From NCBI RefSeq assembly GCF_021183625.1, contig NZ_CP089214.1, forward strand, positions 4,092,001 through 4,156,000: a DNA stretch of 64,000 nucleotides. Reading direction: 5' to 3'. The notes under the pieces are model-generated. The model was not told the DNA's origin, made no database searches, and saw nothing but the letters and a program-made list of their open reading frames with translations. The DNA comes from Nocardia asteroides. GTDB taxonomy: Bacteria; Actinomycetota; Actinomycetes; Mycobacteriales; Mycobacteriaceae. Within the stretch, counting starts at the first letter, position 1. The number at the start of each line of letters is the position of its first letter. Shown piece by piece: positions 7,075-15,043 of this stretch. A program made the translations under genes and the position numbers.

Positions 7075-8976
7075 ATGGATCAGTCGGCTACGCAGGCCGT
7101 TACCGAAACGAACGACCGAGCTGTCGCCGAGGCGGCGCCCACCGCGCTGCGCTCCGATCACCGGGCTCCGGACCGCCTGGTGCTGCAGCGGGGGATCTTC
7201 ACCGGGCCGTCGGCGAAGATCAACGACGAGCTGTACGCCGTCGTCACCAGGGGGCGCGCCCAGCGCGACCGCCTCTCGCTGCACCTGGACAGGGGCGCGA
7301 CGGTGCACACCAACACCTACTTCGGCCGGTTCGCGGCGGCCTACTGGCAGCGCTGGACCACGGTCACCGAGGTGCAGGTCACGCTGGTGCTCGACGTCGC
7401 CGCGGGCGCGAGGCTGCGGCTGGTGGCCTCGGACATCGCCGGGCACCGCCGGATCGTCGACTCCATCGAGGTCGCCGCGAGCGGCCCGGTGACGCTCGGC
7501 GCCACGCTCGACCAGTACGTCGACGGCGGCGCGCTCTGGGTCGAGGCGGACGCCGTCGGCGGCGCGCTCGGCATCACCGAGCTCACCTGGTCGGCCGCTG
7601 CCCCGGAGCGGATGCGCCCGGTCGCCATCGCCATCTGCACCTTCAACCGGGCCGCCGACTGCGCCGAGACGGTCGCCGCGCTCGCCTCCGACCCGGCGGT
7701 GCTCGCCGCGATCGACGCGGTGTACGTGGTCGACCAGGGCACCGACCTGGTCGAGGAGCGGCCGCGGTTCCGCGAGGTGCAGCCGGTGCTCGGCGAGAAA
7801 CTGCGCTACATCCGCCAGCCCAACCTGGGCGGGGCGGGCGGCTTCACCCGCGGGCTGTACGAGGTCTCCGCGGTGAACGAGCACGCCGACGTCATCCTGA
7901 TGGACGACGACATCCTCTGCGAGCCGGAGACGGTGCTGCGGCTCAACGCCTTCGCCAACCTCACGGTGGAGCCGACGCTGGTCGGCGCGCAGATGCTCTT
8001 CCTGCTCAACCCGGACTACCTGAACGTCGGGGCCGAGGAGGTGCACCTGGACCGGCTCATGCACGGGCAGAAGGTGTCCAAGGCGCTGCGCAACACCAGC
8101 ATGCTGAAGAAGAACCAGGAGCGCCGGGTCGACGCGGGCTACAACGCCTGGTGGACCTGTTTGATCCCGGCCGAGGTGGTCGCGAAGATCGGGCTGCCGC
8201 TGCCGATGTTCTTCCAGTGGGACGACGTCGAGTACGGCGTGCGCGCGCGGGAGCACGGTTTCGTCACCGTGACCCTGCCGAACGCCGCGGTCTGGCACGC
8301 CGACTTCTACTGGAAGGACTACGACGACTGGGCGCGCTACTTCAGCACCCGCAACTCGCTCATCGTCGGCGCGCTGCACACCGACCTCGACGGTAAGAAG
8401 ATCAGCAAGCAGCTCTTCCGCAATATCGCCGAGCACCTGGTCGCCATGCAGTACGGCCTGGTGCACACCACCCTGCAGGGCATCGAGGACTTCCTGCGTG
8501 GCCCGAAGATTCTGCGGGACGGCGGAATCGAGGCCCTGGCCCAGGCCCGCGGCCAGCGCGGCGACTACCCGGAGACGGTCAAGCACCCGGCAGCGACCCC
8601 GCCGGTGCCGTCCACGCACATCGCCGTCCAGCGCGCATCCGGCGAGCCGAGCCGGGCGCTGCTGGTGCTGATCAAGCGGGCGATCGGCCAGTGGACCGGG
8701 CGCACCCGCCCCGGCCTGGCCGGGATCACCCGCGAGGACGCGTACTGGTGGCACGTCTCGCTCTTCGACCATGTCGTGGTGACCGACGCCTCGCAGTCCG
8801 GGGTGCGAATCCGGCAGCGCGACAAGGCCCGGGCCCGCGCCCTGCTGCTCCGCGCGCTCAAGGTGCTGCGCAGGCTGCGCCGCGAGCTGCCCGCGCTGCA
8901 GGAGCAGTACCGGGCCGCCGCGCCGGAGCTCACCAGCCGGGAGAACTGGGAAAGGCTCTACGGCATCCGGCCGTGA
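7075..8976 (+). CDS. glfT2: Galactofuranosyltransferase GlfT2
   Basis: 633 residues, against 637 for M. tuberculosis GlfT2 (Rv3808c). A cytoplasmic GT-A enzyme that polymerises the galactan of arabinogalactan from UDP-galactofuranose, making alternating beta-(1-5) and beta-(1-6) links. Visible: an N-terminal beta-rich domain (LQRGIFTGPS), AICTFNR, LGGAGGFTRG, the metal-binding DDD at about 277-279 (ILMDDDILCEP), the catalytic-site FFQWDDVEYGVRAREHGF with Asp at about 383-384, and VWHADFYWKDYDDWARYF with His at about 408. These match the known D256-D258, D371/D372 and H396 of the mycobacterial enzyme with an offset. A C-terminal helical region follows. ATG at 7075 with GAGGA upstream. Ends at a strong hairpin (8981-9017). 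Confidence 0.96.
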   Translation: MDQSATQAVTETNDRAVAEAAPTALRSDHRAPDRLVLQRGIFTGPSAKINDELYAVVTRGRAQRDRLSLHLDRGATVHTNTYFGRFAAAYWQRWTTVTEVQVTLVLDVAAGARLRLVASDIAGHRRIVDSIEVAASGPVTLGATLDQYVDGGALWVEADAVGGALGITELTWSAAAPERMRPVAIAICTFNRAADCAETVAALASDPAVLAAIDAVYVVDQGTDLVEERPRFREVQPVLGEKLRYIRQPNLGGAGGFTRGLYEVSAVNEHADVILMDDDILCEPETVLRLNAFANLTVEPTLVGAQMLFLLNPDYLNVGAEEVHLDRLMHGQKVSKALRNTSMLKKNQERRVDAGYNAWWTCLIPAEVVAKIGLPLPMFFQWDDVEYGVRAREHGFVTVTLPNAAVWHADFYWKDYDDWARYFSTRNSLIVGALHTDLDGKKISKQLFRNIAEHLVAMQYGLVHTTLQGIEDFLRGPKILRDGGIEALAQARGQRGDYPETVKHPAATPPVPSTHIAVQRASGEPSRALLVLIKRAIGQWTGRTRPGLAGITREDAYWWHVSLFDHVVVTDASQSGVRIRQRDKARARALLLRALKVLRRLRRELPALQEQYRAAAPELTSRENWERLYGIRP

Positions 8977-8980
8977 TTCC

Positions 8981-9017
8981 CGCACGGGGTGCCTCCGGCC
9001 GAGGGGCACCCCGTGCG
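8981..9017. terminator. Hairpin between convergent glfT2 and SDR gene
   Basis: 13-base perfect arms (CGCACGGGGTGCC and complement) with an 11-base loop, 5 bases after the glfT2 stop and 6 bases after the SDR stop on the other strand, so it likely serves both directions. Confidence 0.75.
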
Positions 9018-9022
9018 ACCGG

Positions 9023-9874
9023 TCAGAGGAACAGGTCCGTGGTGAGCGGGCCGTCGCCGGGCACCACCCGGTACTTCTCCAGATCGGTGATGCCGTGCGC
9101 GGCGAGCACCTCGTCGTCCAGGAAGAAGTTGCCGGTGGTCTCCTTCGCCGGCGAGGTCAGCACCAGGTACGCGGCGTCGGCGTAGATGTCGGGGGTGCGC
9201 GAGGTGGCGACCATCTCCTCGCCGCCGAGCAGGTTGCGCACCGCCGCGGTCGCGATCGTGGTGCGCGGCCACAGCGAGTTCACCGCGATGCCCGCGTCCT
9301 TCAGCTCCTCGGCGAGGCCGAGCGTGGTGAGCGACATGCCGTACTTGGCGATGGTGTAGCCGAGCGAGCCGCCCGCCCACCTGGGGTCCAGGTTCAGCGG
9401 GGGCGAGAGCGTCAGGATGTGCGGGTTGCGCCCGGCGGCCGCGGATTCGCGCAGCGCGGCGATGCTCAGTTTCGAGAGCAGGAAGCTGCCGCGGCAGTTG
9501 ATGTCCTGCATGAGGTCGTACTTCTTCATCGAGATCGCCTCGGTGGGCGAGAGGTCGATGGCGGAGGCGTTGTTGACCACGATGTCGATGCCGCCGAAGC
9601 GCTCGACGGTCTGCCGCACCGCCTCGGCGACCTGCTCGTCCTCGCGCACGTCGCCGACGAACGGGAGCACCGTGCCGCCCGCCTCCGTCAGCTCGGCCGC
9701 CGCGGTGTGGATGGTGCCGGGCAGCTTGGGGTGCGGCTTGTCGGTCTTGGCGATGAGGGTGATGTTCGCGCCGTCGGCGGCGGCCCGCTTCGCGATCTCC
9801 AGCCCGATGCCGCGGCTGCCGCCGGACATGATCACCGTCTTGTTCGCGAGGGGCTTGGAAGCCTGATCCGTCAT
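9023..9874 (-). CDS. Short-chain dehydrogenase/reductase (HSDL2-like)
   Basis: 283 residues. NAD(P)-binding motif SGGSRGIGLEIAKRAA, the NNAS motif (IVVNNASAI), catalytic YTIAK, and Ser in ILTLSPP. The stretch TLIAKTDKPHPKLPGTIH and the insert SPPLNLDPRWAGG are typical of the hydroxysteroid-dehydrogenase-like-2 subgroup, also common in actinobacteria as a ~280-residue SDR. The substrate is unknown; steroid or fatty-acyl intermediates are possible. Monocistronic. A 7-bp inverted repeat (9924-9941) lies about 50 bases before the ATG and is a candidate operator. Confidence 0.85.
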   Translation of the reverse strand: MTDQASKPLANKTVIMSGGSRGIGLEIAKRAAADGANITLIAKTDKPHPKLPGTIHTAAAELTEAGGTVLPFVGDVREDEQVAEAVRQTVERFGGIDIVVNNASAIDLSPTEAISMKKYDLMQDINCRGSFLLSKLSIAALRESAAAGRNPHILTLSPPLNLDPRWAGGSLGYTIAKYGMSLTTLGLAEELKDAGIAVNSLWPRTTIATAAVRNLLGGEEMVATSRTPDIYADAAYLVLTSPAKETTGNFFLDDEVLAAHGITDLEKYRVVPGDGPLTTDLFL

Positions 9875-9923
9875 CGACTGCTCCTGTCGTGGGCGGGATG
9901 TGCCTGGACCAGGGTAGCGCGGT

Positions 9924-9941
9924 TATGCAATCAGTTGCATA
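9924..9941. promoter_or_regulatory. Candidate operator TATGCAA-N4-TTGCATA
   Basis: Perfect 7-base inverted repeat with a 4-base spacer, 50-67 bases upstream of the SDR start codon on the minus strand. Size and symmetry suit a MarR- or TetR-like dimer; the regulator is not in the neighbourhood. Confidence 0.45.
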
Positions 9942-9956
9942 GGGGGTGCCGAGAAA

Positions 9957-9981
9957 GGGCGTCCGCCGCCGGCGGACGCCC
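9957..9981 (-). terminator. Terminator hairpin of the 9993 gene
   Basis: GGGCGTCCGCCG and its complement around one base (effective stem about 10 bp with a small loop), 12 bases after the stop codon of the minus-strand gene at 9993. Confidence 0.6.
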
Positions 9982-9992
9982 TGGTCACGGGC

Positions 9993-10763
9993 TCAGGCGC
10001 TCGCGACTCCGACCAGAACGATCAGGTTGAGCAGGAAGATGAGCGCGACGAAGCCCCACGTGATGTAGAGGAAGACGAGGCCGGGGGCCTTCTGCGGGAC
10101 CGGGCCGATCGCGCCGTTCAGCAGGATCACCACCGGGGCCTTGTAGTACACCCGGGTGCCCTGGCCCGGCTGGACCGGGACCGATGCCGTCGCCGGGCCC
10201 ATGTCGAACAGCCACGGCGTGCTCACCCGCACGTGGTGCTGGCCGGGGCCGACCGGGATGTGGTTCGGGCCCCACCTGGTCACCGGCACCTGGTGGCCGT
10301 TCACCTGGATCTTCGGCTTGGTGATGGCGAGCAGGAACGCGAACGGGGAGTACGAAGCGTCGACCGTCAGCCCCGGTGGGTCCGGTTGCGGCGGAAGTGC
10401 CTGCGGAGCGGGGTACCCGACCTGCCCGCCCTGCTGCGGGTAGCCCTGCGGCCCGGGGTACCCGCCCTGTTGCGGATAGCCGGGCGCACTCGGCTGTCCC
10501 GCCGGGTATCCGCCCGGCTGCGGGTACCCCGGCGAGCTCTGCTGCCCCGCGGGCGCCCAGCCCTGCTGGACCCCGGGGGACCCACCTGCCTGTGGGATCG
10601 CGGGCGAACTCGCCTGCCCGGCCGGCGCCCACCCCACCTGCGGAAGCTGCGGCGAACTCTGCCCGGTGGGCGCCCACCCGGGCCCTCCGCCCTGCGGATT
10701 CCCCGGCGAACCGAACGATTGCGGGACGGGACCGGATGGTGGGTACCCCCCGGGCTGAGCCAT
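9993..10763 (-). CDS. Pro/Gly/Gln-rich protein with C-terminal membrane anchor
   Basis: 256 residues. Residues 1-125 are low complexity, with repeated PGYPQ, GWAP and GGYP units. A globular, probably beta-rich domain follows (about 130-220, with ITKPKIQVNGHQVPVTRWGP and PGQHHVRVSTPWLF), then a hydrophobic segment VFLYITWGFVALIFLLNLIVL that probably anchors it at the C-terminus. The ribosome site CAGGAGG is optimal. Similar low-complexity tails occur on the proteins at 50600 and 51254. No function is recognised; membrane surface location is inferred. Confidence 0.75.
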   Translation of the reverse strand: MAQPGGYPPSGPVPQSFGSPGNPQGGGPGWAPTGQSSPQLPQVGWAPAGQASSPAIPQAGGSPGVQQGWAPAGQQSSPGYPQPGGYPAGQPSAPGYPQQGGYPGPQGYPQQGGQVGYPAPQALPPQPDPPGLTVDASYSPFAFLLAITKPKIQVNGHQVPVTRWGPNHIPVGPGQHHVRVSTPWLFDMGPATASVPVQPGQGTRVYYKAPVVILLNGAIGPVPQKAPGLVFLYITWGFVALIFLLNLIVLVGVASA

Positions 10764-10819
10764 GTGCGCCTCCTGATGGACCGAATGTGCGAGCCGACCC
10801 TACAGCGCCGAAACGAGCC

Positions 10820-11866
10820 TTACTTTCCGGAGCCTCGCTGCCGATACATCCGCCGCTGCTGCTTGTGCACTTCCTTCCAGGCGCGTTCCCGCTCGGCCGC
10901 GAGCCGCTTGTCCGTCCGCGCCGCCATGTAGGCGTTCTCCCGCAGCAGCTTCCGGTAGCTGGCCAGCCGACGTTCGGTCAGCGCACCGGAGTCGAGCGCC
11001 GCCCGCACCGCGCAACCGGGCTCGCTCTCGTGCCCGCAGTCGCCGAACCGGCATGCGCGCGCCAGGTTCTCGACATCGCTGAAGGTCTTCTCCAGCCCCT
11101 CGGCGGCGTCGAACAACCCGATCCCGCGCAACCCGGGGGTGTCGATCAGCGTGCCCCCGTGCGGCAGCGGCCGCAGCTCCCGGTGCACGGTCGTGTGCCT
11201 GCCCTTGCCGTCGCTCGACCGCACCGCCCCGGTCGCGAACGCCTCCTCGCCGAGCAGCGCGTTGGCCAGCGTGGATTTGCCCGCCCCGGACGGCCCGAGC
11301 AGCACGACGGTGCCGTCCAGCACGGCGGTGAGCACCTCCAGCCCGGCCCCGCTGGTAGCGCTCACCGCGAGCACCGTCGCGCCGGGCGCGACCGCGCGCA
11401 CGGCGTCGAGCGGAACATCCTCCGCCGCATCGGCTTTGGTGAGCACCACGACGGGCTGCGCGCCGCTCTCCCAGGCCAGCGCGAGCAGCCGCTCGATCCG
11501 CCCGAGGTCGACGTCGCCGTCGGCGGGCACGCAGATCAGCACGGTGTCCACATTGGCCGCGAGCACCTGCCCGGCGGACCGCCCGGACGCCGACGAGCGG
11601 CTGATCGCCCCGCGCCGGGGAAGCAGCGCGGTCACCGCGAGCGGCAGCAGTCCGGTGGAGGCTTCGAGCAGTACCCAGTCGCCGGTGCAGAGCCCGGAGA
11701 TCTCGGAATCGGCTCGGGGCAGGGTGGCCCTGGCGAGCCCGGCGGGTGTCGCGACATCGCATTCGCCGCGATCGGTCCGGATCACCCGGCCGGGCACGGC
11801 GCCGTCGGGCACGGTGTAACCAGTGGTGTTCCAGCCATAGGGAATCAACAGGTCGTAATCGACCAT
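10820..11866 (-). CDS. rsgA: Ribosome small-subunit GTPase RsgA
   Basis: 348 residues. Circularly permuted GTPase that acts late in 30S ribosome maturation. Motif order shows the permutation: G4 (VVLTKADAAED), then G1 (LLGPSGAGKSTLANALLG), then G3 (IDTPGLRGIGLFDA), followed by the C-terminal zinc domain with CRFGDCGHESEPGC. An N-terminal OB-fold region precedes. The ATG at 11866 (MVDYDLLIPYGW) starts the conserved sequence; an upstream extension to 11962 is in frame but looks non-coding. Monocistronic. Confidence 0.93.
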   Translation of the reverse strand: MVDYDLLIPYGWNTTGYTVPDGAVPGRVIRTDRGECDVATPAGLARATLPRADSEISGLCTGDWVLLEASTGLLPLAVTALLPRRGAISRSSASGRSAGQVLAANVDTVLICVPADGDVDLGRIERLLALAWESGAQPVVVLTKADAAEDVPLDAVRAVAPGATVLAVSATSGAGLEVLTAVLDGTVVLLGPSGAGKSTLANALLGEEAFATGAVRSSDGKGRHTTVHRELRPLPHGGTLIDTPGLRGIGLFDAAEGLEKTFSDVENLARACRFGDCGHESEPGCAVRAALDSGALTERRLASYRKLLRENAYMAARTDKRLAAERERAWKEVHKQQRRMYRQRGSGK

Positions 11867-12000
11867 GGTGAGGGAAGTCCTTCGAGTGGGCGCCGAGCCC
11901 GACCCGGACTCAGCGAAGAATGAGTGAGGTGCGCGCGTGGCCGTACCCGGCCACGACGGCAAAGGCCGTGATCACAGCGCACACCTCCATTCCTCGCTCG

Positions 12001-12048
12001 TTCGGTTGCCACCTACCCTCGCAGCCCGCCGCGGCGGGCGCAACCGAA
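12001..12048 (-). terminator. Two-tier hairpin immediately after glfT1
   Basis: Outer arms TTCGGTTGC / GCAACCGAA (12001-12009 with 12040-12048) enclose an inner GCCCGCC / GGCGGGC stem. It begins right at the glfT1 stop codon (12049-12051), so it should end the bpa-wzm-wzt-glfT1 transcript. Confidence 0.65.
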
Positions 12049-13149
12049 TTAATCCGGCTTGCCGAAATGCTCGTTGCGCCCGAGCGAGCGCAGCCGGAAC
12101 CACTCCTTCAACCCAGCCGGGTCCCGCCGCGTCACCAGGAAGAACCAGGAGAAGCGGATCCACTCCTGCGGCAGCAGCTTCCGCATGCCCGGCTGGGACA
12201 TGAGGTAGCCGCGGTTGCGGTAGGTGAAGTACCGCTTCACCGGGTCGTCCGGGTACTGGGTGTGCATCCGCCCGCCCAGGATCGGCTTGAACTCCTCCGC
12301 GCCGTTCGGGTGCAGGTACGCCGTCTGCAGGCAGGTGCCGAAGGGCAGCCCGGAGCGGACCAGCCTGCGGTGCACCTCCACCTCGTCGCCGCGCACGAAG
12401 AGCCGCAGGTCCGGCACGCCGATCAGGTCGACCGCCTGGGCCGAGACGAGCGCGCCGTTGAAGAGCGAGGCGATGCCGGGCAGGAAGTCGTCGTCGCCGA
12501 GCTCCGAGCGCAGCCGCCGCCACACCACGCCGCGGCGCAGCGGGAAGGCCAGCCGGTCCGGGTCGTCGATATCGCAGACCACCGGCGAGACCTCGGCGAG
12601 GCCGTGTTTGCCCGCGCAGGCCAGCAGGGTGGAGAGTACCGCCGGGCCCTCGGGCCTGCCGTCGTCGTCGGCCAGCCACACCCAGTCGGCGCCGAGCGTG
12701 AGCGCGTGCAGGATGCCGAGCGCGAAGCCGCCCGCGCCGCCGAGGTTGTGCCGCGACCCGAGGTAGGTCGCCTCCAGCGGCTGCTGCGCGACCAGCTCGG
12801 CGACCTCGTCCTCGTTGCCGTTGTCGACCACGATCAGGTGGTCGACCGGGCGGGACTGCGAGCCGACCGCCTTCAGCGACTCGGCGAGCAGCTCGCGCCG
12901 CTTGTGCGTGACGACGACGGCGATGATCCGCACGTCGGGCCCGGTGCCCGGCGGCACGAACTCCTCGAGCTCCTCGACACCATCCGGTGCTTCACCCGTG
13001 CTGTGCTTCTTCGGCACGAGCGAAGGCCCTGCCTGGCCACGCTCCGCTCCCGCCTTCGGGCCTGACTCGCTCATGCTGTGTCCTCCGGGCATGGACGAGG
13101 GCCCTGCGTGGCCACGCTCCGCTCCCGCCTTCGGGCCTGACTCGCTCAT
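12049..13149 (-). CDS. glfT1: Galactofuranosyltransferase GlfT1
   Basis: 366 residues from the ATG at 13149, which overlaps the wzt stop by 4 bases (ATGA). GlfT1 (Rv3782) adds the first galactofuranose units to the decaprenyl-linked rhamnosyl-GlcNAc primer. The GT2 domain shows VVVTHKRRELLAESL, VDNGNEDE, LGGAGGFALG, the metal motif WLADDDGRPEGP and LRLFVRGDEVEVHRRL. The mycobacterial enzyme is about 304 residues; the extra N-terminus here contains a tandem 25-residue duplication starting MSESGPKAGAERG twice (75-bp DNA repeat, 13000-13149). A second possible start is the ATG at 13074 in the inner repeat. A longer in-frame extension upstream is a shadow of wzt. Confidence 0.93.
   Translation of the reverse strand: MSESGPKAGAERGHAGPSSMPGGHSMSESGPKAGAERGQAGPSLVPKKHSTGEAPDGVEELEEFVPPGTGPDVRIIAVVVTHKRRELLAESLKAVGSQSRPVDHLIVVDNGNEDEVAELVAQQPLEATYLGSRHNLGGAGGFALGILHALTLGADWVWLADDDGRPEGPAVLSTLLACAGKHGLAEVSPVVCDIDDPDRLAFPLRRGVVWRRLRSELGDDDFLPGIASLFNGALVSAQAVDLIGVPDLRLFVRGDEVEVHRRLVRSGLPFGTCLQTAYLHPNGAEEFKPILGGRMHTQYPDDPVKRYFTYRNRGYLMSQPGMRKLLPQEWIRFSWFFLVTRRDPAGLKEWFRLRSLGRNEHFGKPD
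13000..13149 (-). repeat. 75-bp tandem duplication at the 5' end of glfT1
   Basis: Units 13075-13149 and 13000-13074 are each 75 bases, in frame, each beginning with ATGAGCGAGTCAGGCCCGAA on the coding strand. About 40 bases at the 5' side of each unit are identical, and the remainder has diverged. Each unit carries its own ATG. Confidence 0.85.
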
Positions 13150-13973
13150 GCCTGGTTGGGCTCCAGTTCTTTGCCGCCGTCGACCGCCAGCTCCCGCAAG
13201 ACCTGCGCCACGTGATTCCCCGCGTCCGGACCCTCGTAGGCCCGCACGACTTCCTCGATTCCCCCGTGCTGCCGGATACGCCCGTGGTCGATCCACAGCG
13301 CCGAATCGCACAGCTGCGCGAGGAATTCGTTGGAATGGCTCGCGAACACCAGAATTCCGGAGCGCGACACCAATTCCTGCAGCCGCTTGCGCGCCTTCTT
13401 CATGAATTCCGCGTCCACCGCGCCGATGCCCTCGTCGAGCAGCAGGATCTCCGGGTCGATGGAGGTCACCACGCCCATGGCGAGCCGCACCCGCATACCG
13501 GTGGAGTAGGTGCGCAGCGGCATCGAGAGATATTCGCCGAGCTCGGTGAAATCGGCGATCTCGTCGATCTTCGCCATCATCTGCTTGCGCGTCTGGCCGA
13601 GGAAGAGGCCGCGGATGACGATGTTCTCGTAGCCGGAGATCTCCGGGTCCATGCCGACGCCGAGATCGAAGACCGGGGCCACCCGGCCGCGGATCCGGGC
13701 GCTGCCGCGGGAGGGCTCGTAGATCCCGGAGAGCAGCCGCAGCAGCGTGGACTTGCCCGCGCCGTTGTGCCCGACCAGCCCGATCCGGTCGCCCTCCTTG
13801 AGCGAGAGCGTGATGTCGCGCAGCGCCTCCACCACGACGACGTCGGACTGGTTGCGCCCGATCGCGCCGCCCGCCTTGCCGAGGAACGCCTTCTTCAGCG
13901 ACCGCGACTTGGCGTCGAAGATCGGGAACTCGACCCACGCCTGATGGGTTTCGATACTCACACGGTCGGTCAT
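13146..13973 (-). CDS. wzt: Galactan exporter ATP-binding protein Wzt (Rv3781-like)
   Basis: 275 residues. ABC ATPase of the polysaccharide-export (Wzm/Wzt) type, equivalent to Rv3781, which flips lipid-linked galactan across the membrane. Walker A GHNGAGKSTL, Q-loop region APVFDLGVGMDPEISGYENI (typical of Wzt/TagH), signature TYSTGMRVRLAM, Walker B ILLLDEGIGAVD, and the switch His in FASHSNEF. It lies 7 bases after wzm and overlaps glfT1 by 4 bases, so the three are one operon. The chain ends soon after the ATPase, with no carbohydrate-binding C-terminal domain. Confidence 0.94.
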   Translation of the reverse strand: MTDRVSIETHQAWVEFPIFDAKSRSLKKAFLGKAGGAIGRNQSDVVVVEALRDITLSLKEGDRIGLVGHNGAGKSTLLRLLSGIYEPSRGSARIRGRVAPVFDLGVGMDPEISGYENIVIRGLFLGQTRKQMMAKIDEIADFTELGEYLSMPLRTYSTGMRVRLAMGVVTSIDPEILLLDEGIGAVDAEFMKKARKRLQELVSRSGILVFASHSNEFLAQLCDSALWIDHGRIRQHGGIEEVVRAYEGPDAGNHVAQVLRELAVDGGKELEPNQA

Positions 13974-13980
13974 CGGGCTC

Positions 13981-14952
13981 CTATACCCAGTACGGGACGC
14001 GCGAACGGAACTGCTTCATCGCCAGGATCGCCACCACCCAGCCGACCAGCGTGATCACCCCGACGATCACCCAGTGCCGGAGCGCCTGCGGCTCCCCGAG
14101 CAGCGGCGCGCGCACGATCTCCAGGTAGTGGAAGGTAGGCACCAGCTCGACCAGCCTGGCCCGGTCGCTGCCAGCCCCCATCTGGTTCTCCAGCGTTGAG
14201 GTGGTCCACATGACCGGGGTCAGCACGAAGAGCATGAGCGTGGTGCTGCCGAGGATCGGTGCGATGTCCCGGTACCTGGTGCTGAAGATGCCGAAGAAGA
14301 TCGACACCCACATGCAGTTCAGGAAGAGCAGCAGGATGGCGGGGATGGCGAGCAGGCTGGCCCAGCTCACGTCCTCCCAGACGCTGAACGCCACCAGCAT
14401 CACCAGGTAGATCACCATGTTGTGGGCGAAGAAGAGCAGCTGCCGCCAGACCATCCGGTAGATGTGCACGCTCAGCGGCGCCGGCAGCTGTTTGATCAGC
14501 CCCTCGTTGGCGATGAAGACGTCGGCGCCCTCCAGGATGCTGGCGTTGATCACGTTCCAGACGATGAGCCCGACCGTCACGTACGGCAGGAACTCGCGCA
14601 GCGGCTGGTCGAGCAGCATCGAGTAGAGGACGCCCATGGCCGTCGCCTGCAGCCCGGTGGCGATGGTGATCCAGAACGGGCCGAGCACCGAGCGGCGGTA
14701 GCGCTGCTTGATGTCCTGCCAGCCGAGCGAGAGCCAGAGCTCGCGCTGCGAGAAGCCGGTGGCGAAGTCGCCGAAGGCGCGCGCGAAGGTCTGGGAGTCG
14801 GACTTCATCGGCGGTGCGGAGAGCAGGTCGTTCGGCGCGGGCGCGGTACTATCCTTCTCCGCCTGCGCGACGGTGTCCTCTGGCACGGAGGTATCCACCG
14901 TCGAGGCGGTATTCTCCCGGTCCGAGTCGGGGCGAGCAGCAGCTGCGGGCAC
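13981..14952 (-). CDS. wzm: Galactan exporter permease Wzm (Rv3783-like)
   Basis: ABC-2 type membrane subunit partnering Wzt. Six hydrophobic segments and the sequences LSLGWQDIKQRYRRSVLGPFW, VGLIVWNVINASI and the final RSRVPYWV mark the Wzm/RfbD family. The conserved part begins near the ATG at 14808 (275 residues; Rv3783 is about 280). The frame is open further upstream with a Pro/Ala/Thr/Glu-rich stretch; I use the GTG at 14952 (323 residues) because AAGG stands before it and a hairpin (14968-14989) separates it from bpa. A start at 15063 inside bpa is formally possible. The true start is unsettled. Confidence 0.88.
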   Translation of the reverse strand: MPAAAARPDSDRENTASTVDTSVPEDTVAQAEKDSTAPAPNDLLSAPPMKSDSQTFARAFGDFATGFSQRELWLSLGWQDIKQRYRRSVLGPFWITIATGLQATAMGVLYSMLLDQPLREFLPYVTVGLIVWNVINASILEGADVFIANEGLIKQLPAPLSVHIYRMVWRQLLFFAHNMVIYLVMLVAFSVWEDVSWASLLAIPAILLLFLNCMWVSIFFGIFSTRYRDIAPILGSTTLMLFVLTPVMWTTSTLENQMGAGSDRARLVELVPTFHYLEIVRAPLLGEPQALRHWVIVGVITLVGWVVAILAMKQFRSRVPYWV

Positions 14953-14967
14953 GGTGCCAGACCTTAC

Positions 14968-14989
14968 CCCGGCGCGCCCGCGCGCCGGG
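14968..14989 (-). terminator. Hairpin between bpa and wzm
   Basis: 9-base arms CCCGGCGCG / CGCGCCGGG with a 4-base loop, about 55 bases downstream of the bpa stop. It may attenuate read-through into wzm. It lies inside the longest possible wzm frame, so its role depends on the true wzm start. Confidence 0.4.
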
Positions 14990-15043
14990 ATGCCGCCGGG
15001 TGCATCGCCGCCCGTTCCCGGCAGGTGCTGATCGGTCTGTTTC

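Noticed and set aside
11936..11955. CGTGGCCG / CGGCCACG hairpin between rsgA and glfT1 as a terminator.
   Set aside because: It lies upstream of the rsgA start and past the better two-tier hairpin at 12001-12048; its role is unclear, so it was not listed.
12049..13938. A 629-residue frame suggesting a Wzt-GlfT1 fusion.
   Set aside because: The first half is the +1 shadow of wzt. GlfT1 starts at the ATGA overlap at 13149.
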